From Arthrobacter globiformis (GTDB taxonomy: Bacteria; Actinomycetota; Actinomycetes; Actinomycetales; Micrococcaceae), in the NCBI RefSeq assembly GCF_030817195.1, contig NZ_JAUSYZ010000001.1, positions 1,116,001-1,180,000 on the forward strand: 64,000 nucleotides of DNA. The letters are read 5' to 3'. Shown piece after piece: positions 9,554 through 24,227 of the stretch (positions are counted from its first letter, which is position 1; every line of letters starts with the position of its first letter). A program made the position numbers and the translations under genes. The notes under the pieces are model-generated. The model did no database searches. It was given only the letters and a program-made list of their open reading frames with translations, and had not been told where the DNA came from.

Positions 9554-9939
9554 GGCGTTGCGCAGGCCCACTTGGCATTCCGCCAAGGTAGTGGTAGAGT
9601 TTATTTCCGCGCCGCTCCACAGAGCGAGTCGATCACGGTGATCCGGAAGCCACAGGCTGGGCCGGACAGAAACCGCCGATTTGACTCGGGTGAAGCGAGC
9701 GGGTAAGTTTGAAAAGTTGCTCCGGAGCGATCCTGAACGTTGGTTTGGGTGGTGCCGGGTGTGTCTGTTGTTTGAGAACTCAATAGTGTGCCAAGTTTGT
9801 TGATACCGATTTTTTATGAATTGGTTGATTGTGCCGGGCTGCCCACCCCCGTGGTGTGGCCTGGTGTTTTTGGCTGGTTTCAAATTTTGTGCAGCCTTCG
9901 TTCCCGTTATTTCCGGGGGTGTTGGTTGTGTCTGTTTTA
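9554..9939 (+). promoter_or_regulatory. rRNA promoter and leader
   Basis: TTGGCA at 9572-9577 and TAGAGT at 9595-9600 are separated by exactly 17 bases, a near-consensus housekeeping promoter. The leader that follows is about 340 bases with no gene. It contains a TTTGAGAACTCAATAGTG-type segment (about 9770-9790) that recurs in altered form before 23S, as usual for antitermination and processing signals. Bases 9781-9795 can pair with 11682-11696 downstream of 16S (15 pairs including wobbles), giving the 16S processing stem. Confidence 0.75.
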
Positions 9940-15117
<5,178 letters not shown>

Positions 15118-15133
15118 ACACAAGAACAAAGAA

Positions 15134-15156
15134 TGCTTGCGTCCACTATGTGGTTC
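15134..15156 (+). other. 23S rRNA processing stem, 3' arm
   Basis: Complementary to 11833-11855 (see that entry). It lies in the 23S-5S spacer, about 115 bases before 5S. Confidence 0.75.
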
Positions 15157-15269
15157 CCAACCAACAAACCCGTTGGAAGCGAACCGAAATAAATTGAATA
15201 ACAACACCACTGTTGTTGTAACCACTGTTTTCCCACACACACCCGCGCGGGTGTGTGCCGGGTCAAAGG

Positions 15270-15388
15270 GTTACGGCGGTCATAGCGTGGGGGAAACGCC
15301 CGGTCCCATTCCGAACCCGGAAGCTAAGACCCACAGCGCCGATGGTACTGCACCCGGGAGGGTGTGGGAGAGTAGGTCACCGCCGGAC
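15270..15388 (+). rRNA. rrf: 5S ribosomal RNA
   Basis: 119-base 5S rRNA starting GTTACGGCGGTCATAGCG, with the conserved CCCATTCCGAACCCGGAAGC loop and a closing helix ending CACCGCCGGAC. It is the last gene of the 16S-23S-5S operon and sits before a strong terminator. Confidence 0.95.
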
Positions 15389-15400
15389 ACTATTTACGGC

Positions 15401-15438
15401 TCAGGCCCCGACGATGAACGTCGGGGCCTGACCCTTTT
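15401..15438 (+). terminator. rRNA operon terminator
   Basis: A perfect 12-bp stem (15401-15412 with 15420-15431) and 7-base loop is followed by CCCTTTT. This is a classic intrinsic terminator 12 bases after 5S. Confidence 0.9.
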
Positions 15439-15454
15439 AACAGCCAGGCAGACG

Positions 15455-15640
15455 AAACCCTCCCTCACATCCCGTCGCCTTTTCCCAAACCCTCCCTCAC
15501 TTCTCGTTGCCTTTTCCCAAACCCTCCCTCACTTCCCGTCGCCTTTTCCCAAACCCTCCCTCACGTCCTGCGGGATTTTCCTGAACGCGTCCTCACGTCC
15601 TGCGGGATTTTCCCGGACGCTTCCTCATCTCCTGCGGGCC
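15455..15640. repeat. 32-bp tandem repeat array, left of lysE
   Basis: About three regular 32-bp units (15455-15486, 15487-15518, 15519-15550) contain CCCTCCCTCAC and GCCTTTTCCC. Two to three diverged units follow, with GTCCTCACGTCCTGCGGGAT. The motif is the reverse complement of the array at 16357-16452, so lysE sits between inverted arrays. The array fills most of the gene-free stretch from 15439 to the lysE start. Confidence 0.85.
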
Positions 15641-15694
15641 GGACTTGTTAGATGAAGTTGGCCGGCGGGATCCGGGCCAAGGATAATCGTCACC

Positions 15695-16336
15695 ATGACC
15701 CTCGCTTCGCTTGTAGCCTTCGCTGGACTGTGCCTCGTCCTGTCCCTTACGCCCGGACCGGACACGTTCCTGGTGCTGCGCATCGCGTTGAACCGGCCCA
15801 GCGCAGGGATTGCGGCTGCGGCGGGCTCAGCGGTTGCCGCAGTCGCGTGGGCGGCCCTTGTCGGGCTCGGACTGGCAGCGATCCTGGAGCAGTCCGCAGA
15901 GGTGTTCCGCTGGATCAAGATTGCAGGCGGCCTCTACCTGCTTTACCTCGGCATTTCCTCGTTCCTGAAGACGCGGAAGGCCGCAAAGGATGGCATAGAG
16001 GGTGGCAACGAAGCAGGCGGGCCTCGATACAGCAAGATCGCTGGCCTCGGTGCCGGGGCGCTGTCCACGCTGCTCAACCCCAAAGTTGGCCTCTTCTACC
16101 TGGCGGTCGTTCCGCAGTTCATTCCACAGGGCGGCGACACCATGGGCACGGCGATGATCCTGGGGGCAGTGGAGGCGGTCATCGCGTTCGCCTACCTGGC
16201 CGTCGTCTCGCTCGTCGCTTACAAGGCGATGGGGTGGTTGCGTCGCCCTAAGGTGAGCACCGGCGTCGAACGCGCCAGCAGCGGCATCATCACCGCCCTG
16301 GGCGCCGGCGTCATCGCCTCCGGCGCGAGCAGCTAG
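15695..16336 (+). CDS. LysE family amino-acid exporter
   Basis: 213-residue inner-membrane translocator of the LysE/RhtB family, which exports amino acids or related compounds. The N-terminal signature LSLTPGPDTFLVLR is clear. About six hydrophobic segments follow, including GIAAAAGSAVAAVAWAALVG, GGLYLLYLGISS and the C-terminal GIITALGAGVIASG. ATG 15695 is the natural start. The neighbours give no hint of the substrate: it is a stand-alone gene between the rRNA terminator and an SRPBCC gene, bracketed by inverted 32-bp repeat arrays that could act as transcription boundaries. Confidence 0.9.
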   Translation: MTLASLVAFAGLCLVLSLTPGPDTFLVLRIALNRPSAGIAAAAGSAVAAVAWAALVGLGLAAILEQSAEVFRWIKIAGGLYLLYLGISSFLKTRKAAKDGIEGGNEAGGPRYSKIAGLGAGALSTLLNPKVGLFYLAVVPQFIPQGGDTMGTAMILGAVEAVIAFAYLAVVSLVAYKAMGWLRRPKVSTGVERASSGIITALGAGVIASGASS

Positions 16337-16356
16337 CCCCGCTACATTTATTGGCG

Positions 16357-16452
16357 CGGCGGGATGTGAGGAAGCGTGCGGCGTGAGGCGGCGGGATGTG
16401 AGGAAGCGTCCGGGGTGAGGCGACGGGATGTGAGGAAGCGTCCGGGGCGAAG
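16357..16452. repeat. 32-bp tandem repeat array, right of lysE
   Basis: Three head-to-tail 32-bp units (16357-16388, 16389-16420, 16421-16452) with core GGGATGTGAGGAAGCGT. The period and motif match the array at 15455-15640 in opposite orientation. It ends only about 20 bases before the next gene and so overlaps that gene's promoter region. Confidence 0.88.
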
Positions 16453-16473
16453 CGGCCGGTAGAGTTGGTAGCC

Positions 16474-16962
16474 ATGGAAAATCTCTTCAGCCACGCCGCC
16501 GGCAGCGATGTGCCCGAGCCCGCAGACAACCTGGACCCCGTCATCTGCACTGCGGTCGTCCCAGGGCCGGTCTCCCGGGCGTTCATGGGCTTCACAGACC
16601 ACACGCATCTTTGGTGGCCCATGGAGACCAGCAGCGTGTACGGGCCCGGCTCCTACGTTGAGTTCGAGGAGAACCTCATCCTGGAGACCGCCAATGACGG
16701 CCGGGGCGCCACGTGGGGAACCATTGACGATTGGCAGCCTCCGCTGTCCTTCCACGCATCGTGGTACCCCGGCAGCACCGCACTCTGGTCCACTGAGCTG
16801 CGTATCGTGTTCCGGGGCGTCGAGGACGGCACAGAGGTGCGCGTAGTCCATGATGGTTGGGAAGGTGCCGAGGATCCGGCCGCCACCCGCGCTGCGTGGG
16901 AGAAGGAATGGCCGGAGGTTCTGGGCCGGTTCGTGCGGTTCATGGGCGGCGCTTCAGACTAG
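16474..16962 (+). CDS. SRPBCC (AHSA1-like) domain protein
   Basis: 162-residue soluble protein of the START/Bet v 1-like SRPBCC fold. Supporting segments are VVPGPVSRAFMGFTDHTHLWWP near the N-terminus, FEENLILETANDGRGATWGTI in the middle, and the typical C-terminal helix HDGWEGAEDP...AWEKEWPEVLGRFVRFM. These resemble AHSA1/polyketide-cyclase-like proteins of unknown ligand. ATG 16474 is preferred over TTG 16465. It ends 7 bases before the convergent lacI-type gene. The molecular role cannot be assigned. Confidence 0.75.
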   Translation: MENLFSHAAGSDVPEPADNLDPVICTAVVPGPVSRAFMGFTDHTHLWWPMETSSVYGPGSYVEFEENLILETANDGRGATWGTIDDWQPPLSFHASWYPGSTALWSTELRIVFRGVEDGTEVRVVHDGWEGAEDPAATRAAWEKEWPEVLGRFVRFMGGASD

Positions 16963-16969
16963 TGCGGCT

Positions 16970-17983
16970 CTAGGACGGGGGTACCGCGGTGCTCCGCCGA
17001 ACGACAAACCGCGTAGGGTATTCGGTGGTCAAGACGGCGCTCTCCGCTCCGGCGTCGAACTCCTCCAGCAGCAGGCGCACCGCCAATGCTCCCTGGCCCC
17101 CCGGATCCTGATCGATCGTGGTCAGGCCGAACAGTTCGCCCAGTTCGTGTCCGTCGAAGCCGATTACTGACAGGTCTTCGGGCACCCGGAGCCCGAAGTC
17201 CCGGGCGGCCAGGATGATTCCTATCGCCATCTCGTCCGAGGCTGCAAAGACTGCCGTTGGCCGTTCCACAGTTCCGCCGAGAAGGTCCCGTGCGACGGCG
17301 TAGGCGCCCTCGACGGTGAAATCCGCCCTGACCACCCACGAGGAAGGCAGGGGGAGTCCTGCCGCCGTCATCGCTTTTTCGTAACCGTCGAGGCGGGTGC
17401 GCGGGATCTTGAAGTCCTGCTCGTACACCGAGTCGCCCGTGAGGTGCGCGATCCGCCTGTGGCCGAGCCGGATGAGGTGGTTGACCGCCGACTCTGCCAG
17501 GCCGTGGTCGTCTATTCGGATGGTGGAAGCTCCGGGCAGTGGTCCGCCGATGCCCACGAGCGGACGGTTGATGGCAAGCATCTGGCCGATCTCCCCCTCC
17601 GTCAGCGCCAGCGCCACGGCGATGACCGCATCCACGCGTTTCCGCAGCAGGAAGTCCTGGAGGATGCTCCGCCGCCGCACCGGCCCCTCCGTGATGTTGT
17701 AGAGCGTCAGGTCGTAGCCGGCGTCGAGGAGAGCAGCCGAAATGCCCTCCATTACGGACGAGAAGTACCAGCGCCGGACGGTGGGGACCACGAGGCCGAT
17801 GTTGCGGGTCCGGCCGGAGGCGAGGCTGGATGCCTGGTAGGAGGGCACAAAGCCAAGCTCGGCCGCGGCTGCCCGGGCACGCTCGCGGCTCGCGGGGGAC
17901 ACAGGGCCCTTGCCGCTCAAGGCGCGCGAAACGGTGGCTATGGAAAGCCCGGCCCGTTCCGCAACGTCCTTGATGCCGGCCAT
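16970..17983 (-). CDS. LacI family transcriptional regulator
   Basis: 337-residue repressor. The N-terminal helix-turn-helix IKDVAERAGLSIATVSRALS is followed by the hinge region and a periplasmic-binding-like effector domain with IGLVVPTV, RIDDHGLAESAVNHLIRLGH and DLSVIGFDGHELGE. It starts 3 bases after the stop of the upstream alpha-glucosidase on the same strand, with AGAGGG as ribosome site inside that gene's end. The two are therefore one operon and the regulator probably controls the glucosidase through the LacI-type sites at 19771 and 19848. The inducer is probably a maltose- or isomaltose-type sugar (inference). Confidence 0.9.
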   Translation of the reverse strand: MAGIKDVAERAGLSIATVSRALSGKGPVSPASRERARAAAAELGFVPSYQASSLASGRTRNIGLVVPTVRRWYFSSVMEGISAALLDAGYDLTLYNITEGPVRRRSILQDFLLRKRVDAVIAVALALTEGEIGQMLAINRPLVGIGGPLPGASTIRIDDHGLAESAVNHLIRLGHRRIAHLTGDSVYEQDFKIPRTRLDGYEKAMTAAGLPLPSSWVVRADFTVEGAYAVARDLLGGTVERPTAVFAASDEMAIGIILAARDFGLRVPEDLSVIGFDGHELGELFGLTTIDQDPGGQGALAVRLLLEEFDAGAESAVLTTEYPTRFVVRRSTAVPPS

Positions 17984-17986
17984 GTC

Positions 17987-19738
17987 TTAGCCCTCTGTGC
18001 CCTCGACAGGGATCCGCAGCCAGACGGTTTCGCCGGAGCCCAAGGCAAACCGCCGGCCATCCTCTCCGTAGCCCGAGGGCGACGAACTGCGGAGCGCGAC
18101 CTCACCGGCGGGAAGTTCCAGCGGATCGGAGCCGGCGTTCATGACAACCAGGATGTCCCCGTTGAGGAAGGCCAGGGACGAAGCGGTGCACCATTCCTCC
18201 GCCCACGCGAGGGAGCCGCGTCCCAGGTCCAGTTCGCGGCGGACGTTGAGCATGCGGCGGTAAAGGTTCAGGTGCGACGACGGGTCCCCGGCCTGGGCGT
18301 CACGGGCCAGTTTCGCGAAGCTCTCGGGCTGCGGCAGCCAGGGCGCGTCGCCGTCGCCGAAGCCGCTGTGGAGCTCGGACGCCTTCCACGGCAGCGGGAC
18401 CCGGCAACCGTCACGTCCCAGCCGGGCGCCGCCGGTCCGCGCGAACGTCGGGTCCTGCCGCTGGTGGTCCGGGATATCGATGCCGTCAGGGAGCCCAAGT
18501 TCTTCACCCTGGTAGAGGTAGGCGCCGCCGGGGAGCCCGAGCATGAACAGGGACGCTGCCGCGGCCCGGGCCCTGCCCAGCTCCTCATCCGGCTGGGGGT
18601 CCTGGGGGCCGATGCCGTCCCCGTCCCGCGGCCCGGACCAGGCGTACCCGAAACGCGTGGCGTGCCGGACGACGTCGTGATTGGAAAGCACCCAGGTGCT
18701 GGGCGCACCCACGGCATCCAAGGACGTCAGGGACTCGGTGACGATGTGCCGCAGGCGGGGGAGGTCCAGCCCCGCATGGAGGTAGGGGAAGTTGAAGGCC
18801 TGGTGCATTTCGTCGGGCCTGACCCAGTGGGCAAGCCGCGGCAGGGGGTCCACGTTGGCCTCGGCGCAGAGAATGCGGTCGGGACCGTACTCCTCAAGAA
18901 TCCGGCGCCACGCACGGTAGATATCGTGCAGGGCCGGCTGGCCGAACATCGGTGCCTCGTGGCCGGGGAAACCGTCGGAGCTGCTGCCGTCCGCGCGCCC
19001 GCCCCAGGCAGGGAGGCCCGGGGCCTTGACCAGGGCATGGGCCACGTCCACGCGGAACCCGGACACGCCGCGGTCCAGCCAGAAGCGCAGGATGCGCTCA
19101 AACTCGGCATGCACGGCCTGGTTGTCCCAGTTGAAGTCCGGCTGCGATGAATCGAAGAGGTGCAGGTACCACTGGCCCGGAGCACCGCCAGGTTCGGTAA
19201 TGCGGGTCCAGGCGGAGCCGCCGAAGTGCGACTCCCAGTTGTTGGGTGGTTCGTTACCCTCGGCGCCCTGGCCGTCGCGGAAGATGAACATGTCCCGTTC
19301 GGGGCTGCCAGGGCCGGCAGCCAGCGCCGCCTGGAAATCCCGGTGCTGGTCGGAGCAGTGATTCGGGACCAGGTCCACGATGACGCGCAGGCCCAGCCGG
19401 TTCGCTTCAGCCACCATGCCGTCGAAGTCCCCGAGCGTGCCGAAGATCGGGTCGACGTCGCAGTAGTCGCTGACATCGTATCCGGCGTCGCGCTGTGGGG
19501 AGCGGAAGAAGGGCGAGAGCCAGACGGCGTCCACGTCGAGCTCGGCAAGCTGCGGCATCTCGGCGGTGATCCCCGCGAAATCACCGATTCCGTCGCCGTT
19601 CATGTCCCGGAAGGATCGGGGGTACACCTGGTAAATGACGGCTGCTCGCCACCAGCCGTGCGCTTTGTCGGGGGCGTGGATGGGCGTCAGGGCGCCAGCC
19701 AGCGGCGACGCCGAGTGCAGAAACGAGTCAACAGACAT
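17987..19738 (-). CDS. GH13 alpha-glucosidase (oligo-1,6-/alpha-1,4-glucosidase type)
   Basis: 583-residue cytosolic exo-glucosidase of the GH13 oligo-1,6-glucosidase/alpha-glucosidase group. The opening block is WWRAAVIYQVYPRSFRDMNG. Catalytic motifs are GFRVDVAHALVKAPG (nucleophile Asp), ILCAEANVDPL (acid/base Glu) and VLSNHDVVRH (stabilising Asp). A short C-terminal beta domain ends at 17987. Residue choices do not let me separate alpha-1,4 from alpha-1,6 preference. It heads an operon with the lacI-type gene; two LacI-like operator sequences lie upstream of its start. It probably hydrolyses imported malto-oligosaccharides or trehalose-derived sugars, in line with the sugar ABC ATPase encoded nearby. 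Confidence 0.92.
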   Translation of the reverse strand: MSVDSFLHSASPLAGALTPIHAPDKAHGWWRAAVIYQVYPRSFRDMNGDGIGDFAGITAEMPQLAELDVDAVWLSPFFRSPQRDAGYDVSDYCDVDPIFGTLGDFDGMVAEANRLGLRVIVDLVPNHCSDQHRDFQAALAAGPGSPERDMFIFRDGQGAEGNEPPNNWESHFGGSAWTRITEPGGAPGQWYLHLFDSSQPDFNWDNQAVHAEFERILRFWLDRGVSGFRVDVAHALVKAPGLPAWGGRADGSSSDGFPGHEAPMFGQPALHDIYRAWRRILEEYGPDRILCAEANVDPLPRLAHWVRPDEMHQAFNFPYLHAGLDLPRLRHIVTESLTSLDAVGAPSTWVLSNHDVVRHATRFGYAWSGPRDGDGIGPQDPQPDEELGRARAAAASLFMLGLPGGAYLYQGEELGLPDGIDIPDHQRQDPTFARTGGARLGRDGCRVPLPWKASELHSGFGDGDAPWLPQPESFAKLARDAQAGDPSSHLNLYRRMLNVRRELDLGRGSLAWAEEWCTASSLAFLNGDILVVMNAGSDPLELPAGEVALRSSSPSGYGEDGRRFALGSGETVWLRIPVEGTEG

Positions 19739-19770
19739 TGGGCCATCCTAAAGGTGGGATACGCAGGAAT

Positions 19771-19782
19771 GAAAGCGTTTAC
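19771..19782. promoter_or_regulatory. LacI-type operator, proximal
   Basis: GAAAGCGTTTAC, a LacI/CcpA-like near-palindrome with central CG, lies 33 bases upstream of the alpha-glucosidase ATG. On the minus strand a TTGACC about 40 bases further upstream could be its -35. The site overlaps the expected transcription start, a typical repressor position. Confidence 0.6.
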
Positions 19783-19847
19783 ACCCCTAAATTGGTTGAC
19801 AGTTCGGGTCAACTCGACGGCCTGCGAGGTCACCGGCATCACAAAGT

Positions 19848-19861
19848 TGGAAACGCTTCCA
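19848..19861. promoter_or_regulatory. LacI-type operator, distal
   Basis: TGGAAACGCTTCCA, a 14-base near-palindrome of the same class, lies 76 bases from the proximal site. It could allow looping, or control of the divergent FAD oxidase gene at 19962. Confidence 0.6.
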
Positions 19862-19961
19862 GTCAGGAAATGCCGTCTGCCCGCCGACGACGGGGCCGGC
19901 ACGGAAAGGTGGTCACCACATGAGACCTAAACTGAAAGCAAACTGATCGAACGGGAGACCC

Positions 19962-21332
19962 ATGGGCAGCATCGCCGACGAACTGACATCCATCCTGGGG
20001 CCGGGGAAAGTCCTCCGGGACGAGGCCGCACTCGCCGTGTATGCGGTGGACCAGGCGCCCGTGGTGGACTACCGGCTGCCCACCGCGGTGGTCCTGGCGG
20101 AGACCGTCGATGACGTCCAGGCCACCGTCAAAGCCTGCGCGGCCCGGAATGTACCGCTGGTGCCCCGCGGTGCCGGGACCGGGGTATCGGGAGGTGCCCA
20201 TGCCACCGAAGGCTGCGTTGTACTTGGCCTGGAACGGATGAACCGCATCCTGGATCTCAACGCGGATGACGAGACCGCCGTCGTCGAACCCGGCGTTATC
20301 AACGCCGACCTGAACGACGCTGCTGCCGCGCACGGACTCATGTTCGCTCCCGACCCGGCCAGCTTCAGGATGTCCACCATCGGCGGGAACGTGGCCACCA
20401 ACGCCGGCGGGCTGCGGTGCGCGAAGTACGGCGTGACCCGGGACTCTGTGCTGGCACTGGACGTGGTCCTCGCGGACGGGTCGCTCCTGCACACCGGCCA
20501 CCAGACGTTCAAGGGCGTGGCCGGCTACGACCTGACCGGGCTGTTCGTGGGTTCGGAGGGCACGCTGGGCATCGTGGTCGGTGCGACGGTCCGGCTGAAG
20601 TACCTGCCCCGCGAGGTGCACACGATCGCGGCGTTCTACCCTGACTTCCGGCAGGCCGCCGCCGGTGTGCTCGCCGTCGGCAAGGCGCGCGTGCAGCCAG
20701 CCATCATGGAACTGCTCGACGGCGGGTCGCTGGCTCAGCTGGATGAGCTGCACGGCTCGGATCTCGCGTCGCGGGGGGCCGCGCTGCTCCTGGTCCAGAC
20801 CGACGGCTTCGGGGCGGCGGCGGAGGCCGACGTGGTGCGGGAGGTCCTGGCGGCCGGTGGTGCCGTGGTCACCACTGAGGCCAGTGCAGAAGCGGAACAG
20901 CTTGTGGAACTGCGGCGCAACAGCCGGGGCGTGGAGATGGATGACGAGTATCGCGTAGGCGAGGACGTTGCCGTGCCGCGCTCCAGGCTGGTGGACTACG
21001 TGGCGGCACTCGAAGCCTTGGCCGAGGCCCACGACGTCAGCCTGAAGGTTGTGGCCCATGCCGGCGACGGCAACCTGCACCCGACGTTCTGGATTGACCG
21101 TGTGAACGACGAGGTGGACGCCGGCGCCGTGCGCCGCCTGAACACGGCGCTCGACGCGTCCATCGTCGCGGCACTGGAAATGGGCGGGACCATCACGGGC
21201 GAGCACGGCGTGGGGCAGTACAAGCTGCGCTGGCTCGGCCTGGAACAGCCCGAGCCGCTGCGGCAACTGCAGCGCCGGGTCAAGGACCTCTTCGATCCCG
21301 CCGGAATCCTGAATCCGGGCAAGGCAATCTAA
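19962..21332 (+). CDS. FAD-linked 2-hydroxy-acid oxidase (GlcD/D-lactate dehydrogenase type)
   Basis: 456-residue flavoprotein of the PCMH-type FAD-binding family. The FAD-binding half carries LVPRGAGTGVSGGA (about 67-80), MSTIGGNVATNAGGLRCAKYG and GYDLTGLFVGSEGTLGIV. The C-terminal cap contains VVAHAGDGNLHPTFWI and the ending GEHGVGQYKLRWL...FDPAGILNPGKAI. These fit glycolate or D-lactate oxidase subunit GlcD; the natural substrate is uncertain because no GlcE or GlcF partner follows. A GGGAG ribosome site lies 8 bases before ATG 19962. It is divergent from the alpha-glucosidase and convergent with the DUF4032 gene. Confidence 0.88.
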   Translation: MGSIADELTSILGPGKVLRDEAALAVYAVDQAPVVDYRLPTAVVLAETVDDVQATVKACAARNVPLVPRGAGTGVSGGAHATEGCVVLGLERMNRILDLNADDETAVVEPGVINADLNDAAAAHGLMFAPDPASFRMSTIGGNVATNAGGLRCAKYGVTRDSVLALDVVLADGSLLHTGHQTFKGVAGYDLTGLFVGSEGTLGIVVGATVRLKYLPREVHTIAAFYPDFRQAAAGVLAVGKARVQPAIMELLDGGSLAQLDELHGSDLASRGAALLLVQTDGFGAAAEADVVREVLAAGGAVVTTEASAEAEQLVELRRNSRGVEMDDEYRVGEDVAVPRSRLVDYVAALEALAEAHDVSLKVVAHAGDGNLHPTFWIDRVNDEVDAGAVRRLNTALDASIVAALEMGGTITGEHGVGQYKLRWLGLEQPEPLRQLQRRVKDLFDPAGILNPGKAI

Positions 21333-21371
21333 GAGACGATCTAAGACAGGGCTAAAGCCCGCCCGAAGGAC

Positions 21372-22790
21372 TCAGTCGTCGGCGTCAGGATACTCGTCCT
21401 CGGTTTCATCGGCCCCGTACCGCGACTCCTCGGTCTCCACGGCGAGGATCTTCAGCATCTCCGTGTCCGGGTTCAGCATGATGGCGGCCTCGTCGCGGCG
21501 GTGGCGCAGGATCGAGTCGATGTAGGACTGGACGGCTTCAGCCAGAGGGATGTGCCGTTCCTGCTTTTCGGACATGTACCAGCGGTGCTCCAGCACCTCG
21601 TGTACGGCTTCGGCCGGTTCGAGCTTTCCGGAGAGGTCGCGGGGGATGGAACGGACGATCGGCTCGAAGATCTGGCTGACCCACAGGTGCGCGCTGTATT
21701 CCTCGTCCATCTCCGGGTTGTTGTCGGCCCGGAAGGAGTCCATGTCGTTGAGCAGGCGGCGGGCCTGGTTCTCCTGGGCGTCGAGGCCGGTCAGGCGCAG
21801 CAGGCGGCGCATGTGGTGGCCGGCGTCGACGACCTTCGGCTGCAACTGGATCGTGGAGCCGTTCTGGGTGGTCTTGATCGCGTACTCTTCGACGTCGAAG
21901 CCGAGCTCGTTGAGCCGGCGGATGCGGGCGCCGACGCGCCAGCGCTCGCCCAGTTCGAAGGATTCCTTGGCGGTCAGCTCCGTCCACAGGCGTCGGTAGC
22001 TTTCCATGATGAGTTCGCTGGTGGCCACGGGGTCCACCTTCTCCTCGATCAGCCCGCCGTCGAGAAGGTCCATGAGTTCGCCGGCGATGTTGACGCGGGC
22101 GATCTCCAGGTCGTACTCGCGCTGGCCGGTGGACAGGTCCGGGTACAGTTCACCGGTTTCGGCGTCCACCAGGTAGGCGGCGAAGGCGCCTGCGTCCCGG
22201 CGGAACAAGGTGTTGGAGAGCGAGACGTCGCCCCAGTAGAAGCCGATGAGGTGTAGCCGGACCATCAGCAGCGCCTGGGCGTCGATGAGCCGGGTGAGCG
22301 TGTCCTTGCGCAGCATCTGGGAGAACAGCGCGCGGTACGGCATGGAGAACTTCAGGTGGCGGGTCACGAGAACCGGGTTCAGGGGGCGCCCGTCGGGGGT
22401 GGTGCGCCCGGTGATGACGGCCACGGGCTCCACGCAGGGCACGTCCAGGCGCGCGAGCTTGCGGAGCATGTGGTACTCGTGGCGGGCCACGTGCTCGGAC
22501 GTTTCCTTGATGGCGATGACGGAGCCGCCGAGGTGGGCGAACCGTACGATGTGCCGGGAGATACCGCGGGGAAGTGCTGCCAGGTTTTCCGCCGGCCAGT
22601 CTTCGAGCGCTATATGCCAGGGCAGATCGAGGAGTTCGGGGTCGGCGGCAGCGGCCGTGATGTTGAGGTTGCTTGCGACCGAGGCTGCCTTGTCGTCATT
22701 GGCACTGGCTGCTTCGAACCGCGGCAGCTTGCCGATCTGCCCGTAGTCGGTGGGTTCATCGTGCCACTGCGCGTTGTGTTCCTCGGTCAT
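21372..22790 (-). CDS. DUF4032 domain protein with kinase-like fold
   Basis: 472-residue conserved actinobacterial protein. The segment HLIGFYWGDVSLSNTLFRRD resembles the catalytic loop of LPS/Kdo-kinase-like proteins, with YLVDAETGELYPDLS behind it as a DFG-like element. IAIKETSEHVARHEYHMLRKL could hold the ATP-binding Lys. The C-terminal half (MRRLLRLTGLDAQENQARRLLNDMDSFR...) is the DUF4032 domain, and the end is acidic. Phosphorylation of a small molecule or envelope component is possible but unproven. It is convergent with the FAD oxidase. The ABC ATPase gene upstream on the same strand is separated from it by a hairpin at 22851-22880. Confidence 0.82.
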   Translation of the reverse strand: MTEEHNAQWHDEPTDYGQIGKLPRFEAASANDDKAASVASNLNITAAAADPELLDLPWHIALEDWPAENLAALPRGISRHIVRFAHLGGSVIAIKETSEHVARHEYHMLRKLARLDVPCVEPVAVITGRTTPDGRPLNPVLVTRHLKFSMPYRALFSQMLRKDTLTRLIDAQALLMVRLHLIGFYWGDVSLSNTLFRRDAGAFAAYLVDAETGELYPDLSTGQREYDLEIARVNIAGELMDLLDGGLIEEKVDPVATSELIMESYRRLWTELTAKESFELGERWRVGARIRRLNELGFDVEEYAIKTTQNGSTIQLQPKVVDAGHHMRRLLRLTGLDAQENQARRLLNDMDSFRADNNPEMDEEYSAHLWVSQIFEPIVRSIPRDLSGKLEPAEAVHEVLEHRWYMSEKQERHIPLAEAVQSYIDSILRHRRDEAAIMLNPDTEMLKILAVETEESRYGADETEDEYPDADD

Positions 22791-22850
22791 GGGTCAATTC
22801 TTCCGTATTTTGCGGGGGGTGCCTAAAAGGGGGCAGCGGTTAACGCCCGA

Positions 22851-22880
22851 CGGCGGCCCTCCGGTTGGGGAGGACCGCCG
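22851..22880 (-). terminator. hairpin after the sugar ABC ATPase gene
   Basis: A 12-bp stem with one mismatch (22851-22862 with 22869-22880) and 6-base loop lies about 25 bases after the ATPase stop. No T-tract follows on the minus strand, so termination is inferred from position and stability. Confidence 0.55.
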
Positions 22881-22904
22881 CCAAGGTTTTGGTTGGGAGA
22901 GAGA

Positions 22905-23987
<1,083 letters not shown>

Positions 23988-24227
23988 AGTTATCAATCCC
24001 TTCACCGGCAGGTACGTGCCGGACGATCCGTAGTGAATGGTTCATGTAATTCAGTTGTGCCCTACATGATGACTCCCCGGCCGAGGCCGAGGAGCATCCA
24101 GTGACGCCGCACGGTTCCTGTGCGCCACATCACAAAGAAGAGTATGTCAGATTTATCGCAGATCGGACAAAATGTTACGGACCTCACATATGAGATGCCG
24201 CACAACGGCGTTTACGCCGCGGCCTCG

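Noticed and set aside
15455..16452. CRISPR array
   Set aside because: The 32-bp units are head-to-tail repeats without unique spacers, and no cas genes are present.
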